Positions 1-4,914 of a DNA stretch of 5,234 bases are shown here, in pieces. Origin of the DNA: Spirochaeta sp. (GTDB taxonomy: Bacteria > Spirochaetota > Spirochaetia > Spirochaetales_E > Spirochaetaceae_B); assembly GCA_030590585.1 (NCBI GenBank), contig JAUUYD010000214.1, positions 1-5,234 of the forward strand, given 5' to 3'. Position 1 is the first letter of the stretch. Each line of letters starts with the position of its first letter. The notes under the pieces are model-generated. The model ran no database searches, had not been told where the DNA came from, and saw only the letters and a program-made list of their open reading frames with translations. The position numbers and the translations under genes were made by a program.

Positions 1-10
1 GAAGAAATGA

Positions 11-99
11 ATGGTATCATACCCCAGGGCAGAGCCCTGGACCCGGAGTCGCTCAAGCGACTCCCTGTTCCGCGGCGGAGCCGCGGGGTATGAAACCAT
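11..99. repeat. Cloverleaf-like palindromic element downstream of buk
   Basis: Bases 11-23 pair with 87-99 in an outer stem of 13 positions with one mismatch (A16/A94). The enclosed sequence folds into three successive perfect hairpins: 24-30 with 34-40 (CCAGGGC, loop AGA), 45-52 with 57-64 (GGAGTCGC, loop TCAA), and 70-76 with 80-86 (CCGCGGC, loop GGA). Short linkers at 41-44 and 65-69 join them, so the whole is a four-way junction in either strand. It lies 63 bp beyond the buk stop codon. It has no T-tract of the classical intrinsic-terminator kind, though the minus-strand continuation is mildly T-rich. It is not a tRNA: there are no conserved tRNA bases, and the arm lengths and loops do not fit. 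It is probably a dispersed intergenic repeat, or an mRNA 3'-end or processing structure. The pairing is seen directly; the function is inferred. Confidence 0.75.
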
Positions 100-120
100 G
101 CTTTTCCAGCGCTCATTCGG

Positions 121-152
121 GAATGAACAAGTTCACTCCTCTCATTTCGCTT
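121..152. repeat. Short repeat, copy A (intergenic, after buk)
   Basis: The first 21 bases (121-141) are identical to 490-510, and the similarity resumes at TTCGCTT (146-152 against 516-522). The core is itself a near-palindrome, TGAAC-AA-GTTCA. The preceding bases 111-118 can fold back on 121-128 (GCTCATTC/GAATGAAC, with one G.U pair in the minus-strand RNA). A weak ATTT/AAAT hairpin (144-147/155-158) follows. This copy sits 10 bp beyond the buk stop codon, in the same orientation as copy B inside buk. An exact 21-nt match within 5 kb is far beyond chance. Confidence 0.75.
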
Positions 153-161
153 GTAAATCAC

Positions 162-1376
162 TTAAGAATACTCCTTGACCGGCTCATCACCCCGAAGTGC
201 GCGAACAGCACCTTCGGCAAGGGCTTCCATTTCCCTCTCTCCGGGAACAACTACCACCGGAGCCATCCAGCCGCACATGGTTTTCAGTCTTTTCACCAGA
301 CGGTCGGAATGAGCCATCCCGCCAGTGAGTATAACAGCGTCAACCGAACCTTCAAGAGTAGCGCCATGAGCACATATGGCCTGGGAAATCTGCCTGCACA
401 GTGCTTCGAAAACAATAGCCGGATGAACAGGCAAAGAAGCCTCCGGCCCCCCCGAAGTCTTTGCATCAGTAAGCTCAGCAGCAGCGACAGAATGAACAAG
501 TTCACTCCTCGCAAGTTCGCTTTGCGAACCCGCTGTATTCCACTCGTTCGTTTGGGAATCCATCTTTTTTATCAGCTCTCGTAAGTCATTGGTTCCGCAA
601 TAAGCCGTCACACCCCCTGTCCCTTTAATCATCCGGCGTATTTCTTTCTCGGACTTACCCGATTTGAAACAGAGGGAAACCACCTGTCCTGTCGGAAGAG
701 TGCCGACACGCTCAGGCGTAAAAGGTCCGTCACCATCCAGGGCATTGTTCACATCAATAACCCGTCCGTTTTTATGGGCACCGATGGATATGCCGCCTCC
801 CATATGGGCAACTATAAATCGTGCATCTTTATAGGTTTTCCCAATACGCTCCGCCACCAGCCGGGCAACACTGCGCTGATTGAGAGCGTGAAATACGCTG
901 CGCCGGGGAATCTCAGGATGACCGGAAAGCCTTGCAGTATCATCAAGTTCATCCACTGCAATTGGGTCAACAATATAAGCTGGACAGTCTGCCCTGCCTG
1001 CAATTTCCCGAGCCAGAGGCGCCCCGAGATTACTCGCGTGTTCCCCGTATCTGCTTGAACGGAGATCTGCCAGCATATCAGAATTAACTTCATAAACCCC
1101 GCCGTCCAGGGGATGCAGCATACCTCCCCGGCCTGCTACAGCATCGAGAGAGTCCAGCTCCCAACCCTGCTCCCTCAAAAAACGACGGACAACCGCCTCC
1201 CTGAAAAAAAGCTGATCAAGGAGATTCTCAAAAGTGCATAGGTCTTCAGCATTGTGGACCGCAGTGGTTTCAGCATGCTTTTTTAATCCTGTAAAAATCG
1301 CCACTTTGGTGGAAGTGGAACCTGGATTAATTACCAGAATTTTTTCTGCATGTGTAAGCTCAGAATCAGGAGGCAT
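162..1376 (-). CDS. buk: Butyrate kinase family acyl kinase (branched-chain acyl-phosphate to acid + ATP)
   Basis: This is an ASKHA-fold acid kinase, expected to make ATP from an acyl phosphate (butyryl or, in this context, isobutyryl/isovaleryl) in the cytoplasm. Visible family motifs are the phosphate-1 loop NPGSTSTK (17-24), GRGG (82-85), HASNLG (113-118), VDPIAVDEL (136-144), HALNQ (163-167), the phosphate-2 loop HMGGG (191-195), EVNN-like DVNNALDGDGPF (208-219), the adenosine loop LTGG (350-353), and a C-terminal ALAEGAVRALRG. At 404 aa it exceeds the usual roughly 355 aa. About 10 extra residues are N-terminal and about 40 form the insert at roughly 273-318. The ATG start overlaps the vorA-like gene by 11 nt. 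Its Shine-Dalgarno, GAGGAG, is made of the Glu-Glu codons of that upstream gene and lies 4 nt before the ATG, implying translational coupling. The stop codon is TAA. Acetate or propionate kinase is less likely given the Buk-specific motifs. Activity with the insert is unproven. Confidence 0.9.
   Translation of the reverse strand: MPPDSELTHAEKILVINPGSTSTKVAIFTGLKKHAETTAVHNAEDLCTFENLLDQLFFREAVVRRFLREQGWELDSLDAVAGRGGMLHPLDGGVYEVNSDMLADLRSSRYGEHASNLGAPLAREIAGRADCPAYIVDPIAVDELDDTARLSGHPEIPRRSVFHALNQRSVARLVAERIGKTYKDARFIVAHMGGGISIGAHKNGRVIDVNNALDGDGPFTPERVGTLPTGQVVSLCFKSGKSEKEIRRMIKGTGGVTAYCGTNDLRELIKKMDSQTNEWNTAGSQSELARSELVHSVAAAELTDAKTSGGPEASLPVHPAIVFEALCRQISQAICAHGATLEGSVDAVILTGGMAHSDRLVKRLKTMCGWMAPVVVVPGEREMEALAEGAVRALRGDEPVKEYS
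420..560 (-). other. In-frame extra segment within buk (about 40 codons)
   Basis: Classical butyrate kinases, as I recall Clostridium Buk, join the GTND-like helix to the IYEAF/IVFEAL helix through only a few residues. Here about 45 residues (273-318) lie between them. They are rich in Ser, Ala, Thr, Asn and Glu and contain the repeat copy B plus inverted repeats at 431-437/458-464, 515-520/524-529 and 537-541/555-559. The reading frame stays open throughout and homology resumes cleanly afterwards, so this is an in-frame insertion rather than a frameshift. A run of seven C (447-453; G7 in the coding strand) lies in it. The borders are approximate because they rest on remembered family sequence, not an alignment. 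Confidence 0.6.
490..522. repeat. Short repeat, copy B (inside buk)
   Basis: This is the partner of the repeat at 121-152, with a 21-nt identical core at 490-510 and a further shared TTCGCTT at 516-522. Here it is read on the minus strand as buk codons for roughly residues 286-296 (SELARSELVHS). A strong hairpin, GTTCGC (515-520) with GCGAAC (524-529), overlaps its right end. A weaker inverted pair, ATTCC (537-541) with GGAAT (555-559), lies beyond it. The copy falls within the segment of buk that has no counterpart in ordinary butyrate kinases. Confidence 0.75.
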
Positions 1377-2778
1377 AAAACTCCTCTGCAGCCCTTACCA
1401 GTTTCAGATTCACCTCTATGAGTTCTTTTTTCCTGAGGGATTTTGGGATTACAGTTTTCAGGGTTTGGATACCGGGGGTTCCTTGCTCCAGAAGATAGAG
1501 GGATAAGATCACAACATTGGCCCCTTTCAGGAATCCGGCATCGGCAGCCATGGTGCTCACAGGTGCATAAATCACCTTGACATCGCCCCGTTTCACCTTG
1601 CGGTTCACCAGGGAACTGTTAACGATTATCAGCCCTCCGGGAACGACAGTTTCCTCAAGAGAATCCAGGGAGGGTCCATTCATGGCCAGAACTGCCGTTG
1701 GATGGTCCACTACCGGAGAACCCACAGGCTCATCAGATACGACAACACTTGCATTTGCCGTTCCGCCCCTCATTTCTGGTCCATAGGATGGAAGCCATGT
1801 AGCCTCCAGGCCCTCTCCGATTGCCGCGTTAGCCAGAAGTACCCCAGCGGACATCACACCCTGCCCCCCGAATCCGGCAATTTTCACCCGGCATTCGGAT
1901 TCCAGATTCTTCCCGCTGTTGATCTCCTCTCCATGTTCCGATCCGAGGAGTTCCTTTAATTCATCATCGTTTAAAAGAGGCATTCGCCCTGTTCCTCTTA
2001 AACCATCTTCCCGGTCACGGAACTGTTTCACCTGGAAAGTTTTTTCCATCGTGTCTTTAATCCAGACCCTGGACTGTATGGGGGTAAGTTTCCATCCGAC
2101 AGGACATGGGGAAAGAATCTCGACAAAACTGAAGCCCCTTCGCTCCACCTGATTGGTGAGGGCTTTACGTATGGCTTTGCGGGTTTTCATCACTCCTGCG
2201 GCATTACCAAGGGATGTTCTTTCAATGAAAGCCGGTCCGTCCAGGGCATCCAGTATTTCCGCCATATGTATGGGGCCGCCCTCTCTGTCGGCCAGGCGCC
2301 CAAGGGGCGTTGTGCTTGTTTCCTGGCCAAGAAGGGTTGTAGGAGCCAGTTGACCTCCGGTCATGCCGTATATGGCATTGTTGACAAAAAAGACGGCCAT
2401 GTTCTCACCGCGATTCGCGGCATGGATGATTTCGGCAGTGCCGATTCCCGCCAGATCCCCATCCCCCTGATAGGAAATTACTACAGCATCATCCAAAGAT
2501 CGGATAACACCGGTTCCCACCGCCGGAGCTCTGCCGTGAGAACATTGAATATTGCCGGTATCAAAATAATAGTAGGCAAAAACAGAACAACCCACCGGAG
2601 AGAGAAAAACCGTCCGGTTCTTTATCGTCAAATCCTCCAGGGCTTCGGCAATCAGTTTATGGACCGTCCCATGGCCGCAGCCAGGACAATAGTGAGTGCT
2701 CTCGGACTCCGGACCCGGCTCAGAGCTTTTCCTTTCAAAGGTATTGTAAAAACCCTTTGGCTTGGCATGTTTAACCAT
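1366..2778 (-). CDS. vorA: 2-oxoisovalerate:ferredoxin oxidoreductase, fused TPP-binding (beta) and gamma subunit
   Basis: A 470-aa fusion. The N-terminal half is the TPP-binding beta domain: CPGCGHG (31-37), a further Cys at 64 (PVGC), GDGD (105-108) followed by the NNAIYGMTGGQ stretch (133-143) that binds Mg-diphosphate, and PCPVGWK (224-230). Cys31, Cys34, Cys64 and Cys225 are the likely [4Fe-4S] ligands. A linker of about 60 residues (240-297) leads to a gamma domain (298-470) with the CoA/oxidoreductase signature GFGGQGV (302-308) and PSYGPEMRGGTA (330-341). The three-subunit VOR of methanogens (VorA about 480, VorB about 350, VorC about 80 aa, from memory) has the same fused layout and matching sizes. 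The ATG is preceded by GGGAGG at 6 nt and overlaps the vorB stop by 8 nt. The enzyme decarboxylates branched 2-oxoacids to acyl-CoA, reducing ferredoxin. Substrate choice (2-oxoisovalerate, 2-oxoglutarate or aryl-pyruvate) cannot be proven from the sequence. Confidence 0.88.
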   Translation of the reverse strand: MVKHAKPKGFYNTFERKSSEPGPESESTHYCPGCGHGTVHKLIAEALEDLTIKNRTVFLSPVGCSVFAYYYFDTGNIQCSHGRAPAVGTGVIRSLDDAVVISYQGDGDLAGIGTAEIIHAANRGENMAVFFVNNAIYGMTGGQLAPTTLLGQETSTTPLGRLADREGGPIHMAEILDALDGPAFIERTSLGNAAGVMKTRKAIRKALTNQVERRGFSFVEILSPCPVGWKLTPIQSRVWIKDTMEKTFQVKQFRDREDGLRGTGRMPLLNDDELKELLGSEHGEEINSGKNLESECRVKIAGFGGQGVMSAGVLLANAAIGEGLEATWLPSYGPEMRGGTANASVVVSDEPVGSPVVDHPTAVLAMNGPSLDSLEETVVPGGLIIVNSSLVNRKVKRGDVKVIYAPVSTMAADAGFLKGANVVILSLYLLEQGTPGIQTLKTVIPKSLRKKELIEVNLKLVRAAEEFYAS

Positions 2779-3820
2779 TCAGATCCTCCCTTACCCGAGC
2801 CGCAAGCTCTTCGGCACTGGGTACCATGCCGCCGAACCAGTTGTACCTCCGGACATCGCAGCGCCCTTTAACCGCCAGTTCCACATCTTCGGCCATCATT
2901 CCATTGTTGAGTTCAGCCACAGCCATTATACCGATCCTCTCCGACAGCTCCCTGATACGCCCGGATGGAAAAGGAAAAAGAGTTTTCGGCCTGAGCAGGC
3001 CGACTTTAAACCCCTCTTCCCGAAGATGTTTCACAGCAGTGACAGCGATACGCGCGGTAATTCCGAAAGCAACCAGCAGGAAATCGGCATCACTGGTTTC
3101 TATCTCTTCCCAATCGGTAAGATCCCGGGCAATCCGCGCGTACTTTTCCTGAAGCATCATATTGTGTTCTGCCAGTCCGCTTTGACTCATTACAATGGAA
3201 GATATCAAGTTCTTCCGGCTGGACTCATCAGCGTAAACCGCCCAGCTTTTTCTTGCCCCATGACGTACGGCTGAGGGGAATCCCACAGCTTCCATCATCT
3301 GACCGACATACGCATCAGTAAGAATAATGACTGTCATCCGGTAAGCATCGGCCATATCAAATGCCCTGTAAGCGAAATCCGTCATTTCCTGTCCTGAAGA
3401 CGGGGCTAGAACAATGTTATGAAACGCGCCATGACCACCGCCTTTACAGCACATGTTGTAATCCGACTGCTCCGGCCAGATATTCCCCAAACCCGGGCCG
3501 GCACGCTGCACATCCACCAATACCGACGGGAGCTCAGCACCGGCCAGATAACTCAGGCCCTCGAGCATAAGGGCTACACCCGGCCCTGAAGAGGCACTCA
3601 TCACCCGGGCACCGGCCGAGGCCGCGCCGTATATCATGTTCACCGCGCTTGTTTCACTCTCGGCCTGAAGGAAGGTCCGTCCCGACCGGGTGAACAGGTC
3701 GGCGGCTCCGTGAGCAATCTCACTTGCCGGTGTAATCGGATAGCCGAAGAAGTGAGTCGCGCCGCCGAGCAGGGCGCCTCGAACGATGGCATCATTTCCC
3801 TTTATCAGAGTTTTTCTCAT
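2771..3820 (-). CDS. vorB: 2-oxoisovalerate:ferredoxin oxidoreductase alpha-type subunit VorB
   Basis: The 349-aa product carries the pyrimidine-binding domain of 2-oxoacid:ferredoxin oxidoreductases: KGNDAIVRGAL at the N-terminus, GYPITPASEI (26-35), LQAESE (51-56) with the catalytic-type Glu, SASSGPG (75-81), and QRAGPGLGNIWPEQSDY (105-121) followed by KGGGHG (126-131). The RAGPGLGNI...KGGGHG form resembles proteins annotated as 3-methyl-2-oxobutanoate dehydrogenase VorB, not KorA, which usually has RGGPSTG. Domain II follows at about 245-349 (LLVAFGITARIA, LLRPKTLFPFP, VAELNNGMMAEDV). I start it at 3820 because that ATG overlaps the ferredoxin stop as ATGA and has AAAGGGGG 6 nt upstream. 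An open frame back to a TTG at 3886 would overlap the ferredoxin gene by 70 nt and adds non-family residues. Its length matches the family. Confidence 0.92.
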   Translation of the reverse strand: MRKTLIKGNDAIVRGALLGGATHFFGYPITPASEIAHGAADLFTRSGRTFLQAESETSAVNMIYGAASAGARVMSASSGPGVALMLEGLSYLAGAELPSVLVDVQRAGPGLGNIWPEQSDYNMCCKGGGHGAFHNIVLAPSSGQEMTDFAYRAFDMADAYRMTVIILTDAYVGQMMEAVGFPSAVRHGARKSWAVYADESSRKNLISSIVMSQSGLAEHNMMLQEKYARIARDLTDWEEIETSDADFLLVAFGITARIAVTAVKHLREEGFKVGLLRPKTLFPFPSGRIRELSERIGIMAVAELNNGMMAEDVELAVKGRCDVRRYNWFGGMVPSAEELAARVREDLNG

Positions 3821-4038
3821 ACCTTGCCCCCTTTGATCACAGTCAGGGTTCCGGGCTCCGGGCAGACATAGAAGCACAGCCCGCAAGCCGTACAGTCTTC
3901 CGAGTCAAATCGTACGGCCTGATATCCAAGAGCATTGATATCACTCCCCAATTCCAGGCAGTGATTCGGACAGGTTTCCACACACACCCTGCATGCCTTA
4001 CAAAGATCCTGATTTACTTCAACGCGGTTTGCAGCCAC
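3817..4038 (-). CDS. vorC: VOR ferredoxin-type electron-transfer subunit, 2x[4Fe-4S]
   Basis: A 73-aa two-cluster ferredoxin. Cluster I ligands are Cys13, Cys16, Cys19 and Cys23 (CxxCxxCxxxCP), and cluster II ligands are Cys49, Cys52, Cys55 and Cys59 (CxxCxxCxxxCP). One extra Cys sits at 27. It would carry electrons from the TPP site of VorAB to soluble ferredoxin. The start is GTG, supported by GGGGAGGG 4 nt upstream; no in-frame ATG lies between it and the preceding gene. Its stop overlaps the vorB start by 4 nt. Size and position match VorC of methanogen-type VOR and the KorD/PorD delta subunits. It could serve any 2-oxoacid oxidoreductase; the vor assignment comes from its neighbours. Confidence 0.88.
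   Translation of the reverse strand: MAANRVEVNQDLCKACRVCVETCPNHCLELGSDINALGYQAVRFDSEDCTACGLCFYVCPEPGTLTVIKGGKV
3822..3834 (-). promoter_or_regulatory. Ribosome binding site deciding the vorB start
   Basis: The coding strand reads AAAGGGGG, then six bases, then ATG at 3820. The site lies inside the last codons of the ferredoxin gene, and the ATG shares its bases with that gene's TGA stop. This favours translation restart at 3820 over the TTG at 3886, which would give 22 extra residues. Confidence 0.6.
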
Positions 4039-4072
4039 TTGGCCCTCCCCTGTAATTCGGTCATAGACACAG

Positions 4073-4606
4073 TCAGATTGCAGAGAATAGTTCGTCCTCT
4101 CCTTCTCCGAAGTAATTGATATTACTCAATGACTCACTCACACCATCCGCCAACCGGGCCACATTGATAAGATGTCCCGGGCAGCCCAGTTTTCCGCATA
4201 CAATGATGGTATTCCCGGCAGGAAGAGAGAGTTGGATTCCATGGGTTTCCGCACAGTCTTCTATCGGACACTTCCAGGGAACCATCAGACTCGAATCATC
4301 TGCAGGGCTGAAAGCCTCAACAGTTTTTTTACCGCTGGAGAAATCAGGAATAAAACTGTAAAGCTTGGCATGACTGCCCCAATAGGCATCCACAAATATC
4401 AGACCCTCTGAGTCACCAACCTTTACATGCAGCTTCACAGAAGGTTCTCCATGAATACGAACCGAATTGTCCATCAAACTGTTCCCATTGGCATCGTTTA
4501 CCCGGTCCATTACCAGATAGGGATGACCATGACGGTTCACCAGCTTGATGCCTTCCGGGAGAAACTGAAGGAATTCCATGGGAATATCTTTAGGAATAAG
4601 CTCCAC
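4073..4606 (-). CDS. Unrecognised 177-aa protein with two CX4C motifs, first gene of the vor-buk block
   Basis: I do not recognise this family. The protein has no signal peptide or membrane segment, so it is probably cytoplasmic. The N-terminal two thirds look like a beta-rich domain (for example PYLVMD, VKLHVKVGD, GLIFVDAYWG, KLYSFIP). Near the C-terminus Cys113 and Cys118 (CPIEDC) and Cys137 and Cys142 (CGKLGCPGH) form two CX4C pairs 18 residues apart with His122 and His145 close by. This is a plausible zinc or iron-sulfur site, but the pattern is unlike a standard zinc ribbon (CX2C). The GTG start is well supported by AGGAGG (4613-4618) 6 nt upstream. The stop codon is 34 nt before the ferredoxin gene, with no terminator between them, so co-transcription with vor is likely. 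The residues ahead of the stop are acidic (FGEGEDELFSAI). A role in VOR assembly, cofactor insertion or regulation is possible but not shown. Confidence 0.8.
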   Translation of the reverse strand: MELIPKDIPMEFLQFLPEGIKLVNRHGHPYLVMDRVNDANGNSLMDNSVRIHGEPSVKLHVKVGDSEGLIFVDAYWGSHAKLYSFIPDFSSGKKTVEAFSPADDSSLMVPWKCPIEDCAETHGIQLSLPAGNTIIVCGKLGCPGHLINVARLADGVSESLSNINYFGEGEDELFSAI

Positions 4607-4626
4607 CTGCGGCCTCCTGTCACTAC

Positions 4627-4648
4627 AGTATAGACCAGTTAACTCAGA
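4627..4648 (-). promoter_or_regulatory. Weak candidate promoter for the vor-buk block
   Basis: On the minus strand a TATACT -10 box (+ strand AGTATA, 4627-4632) is preceded, after about 16 bases, by TTCATA as a 4-of-6 match to the -35 box; the coordinates cover the -10 box and spacer. The start site would lie only a few bases before the AGGAGG of the first gene, leaving an unusually short leader. The AT-rich DNA makes chance matches likely. Confidence 0.25.
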
Positions 4649-4848
4649 TATGAAGTACTAAATTCATAACCCCGGTTGATTCCAAACTCTCAAGCTCTCC
4701 GAATTCGTCTCATTAAGGATAATCAGGTTATTTCTATTATTTACTGAATCGATATCAACATATTTCAACAGGAATTACCTTCTAGGCGTTAGTGCTATAT
4801 GAATCATGTATAAATATTGACGAAACCTACTCTTTATGGTGCTGTAAC

Positions 4849-4877
4849 TTGACCCATGCTCCCCGTAGCCTTATTTT
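4849..4877 (+). promoter_or_regulatory. Candidate sigma-70-type promoter for hflK
   Basis: TTGACC (4849-4854, five of six consensus bases) is separated by 17 bases from TATTTT (4872-4877, four of six). The predicted start, near 4884, would give a leader of about 30 nt containing the GGGAGG ribosome binding site at 4905-4910. Spacing and position are both typical. Another TTGACG at 4817-4822 has no good -10 box at proper distance. Confidence 0.5.
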
Positions 4878-4914
4878 TACCGTAAGGTACCAATAAAAGG
4901 ACCCGGGAGGTTTC

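Larger units (their letters stand above)
4607..4914. other. Divergent AT-rich intergenic region between the vor-buk block and hflK
   Basis: This 308-bp stretch holds no convincing gene. It is clearly more AT-rich than the flanking genes and must contain the promoters for both directions. A good sigma-70-like site faces hflK (4849-4877); the minus-strand site (4627-4648) is weaker. I see a loose tandem pair TATCAACATA/TTTCAACAGG around 4752-4772 and a short inverted repeat TACC/GGTA near 4879-4889, neither strong enough to call an operator. I see no riboswitch-like fold or terminator. Confidence 0.6.

Noticed and set aside
11..99. tRNA gene
   Set aside because: The fold has three arms and a closing stem but lacks tRNA invariant bases, a TTCG arm, a 7-base anticodon loop and a 7-bp acceptor stem. 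The loops are only 3 to 4 bases.
11..99. Classical rho-independent terminator
   Set aside because: There are strong stems but no run of T follows on the minus strand. The continuation only has scattered T, so termination cannot be claimed.
13..522. CRISPR array
   Set aside because: The repeated core occurs only twice, 349 bp apart, with protein-coding sequence between the copies. There are no regular spacers.
90..584. 164-aa open frame on the + strand over the buk 3' end
   Set aside because: It starts inside the cloverleaf element and reads the complement of buk. There is no recognisable protein and no Shine-Dalgarno.
162..1376. buk as a pseudogene because of its extra segment
   Set aside because: The frame is open throughout, all nucleotide-binding motifs are present, and homology resumes after the insert. 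There is no stop or frameshift.
2266..2871. 201-aa open frame on the + strand opposite the vorA/vorB junction
   Set aside because: It lies antisense to two clear oxidoreductase genes. Its product is a low-plausibility mix rich in Arg, Ser and Pro with no domain, and it has no good ribosome binding site.
3821..3886. N-terminal extension of VorB from a TTG codon
   Set aside because: The 22 extra residues come from reading the ferredoxin gene in another frame. The internal ATG at 3820 has a ribosome binding site and matches the family N-terminus.
4811..4845. Alternative hflK promoter with TTGACG at 4817
   Set aside because: No acceptable -10 box lies 16-18 bases downstream. The TTGACC/TATTTT pair closer to the gene is better.
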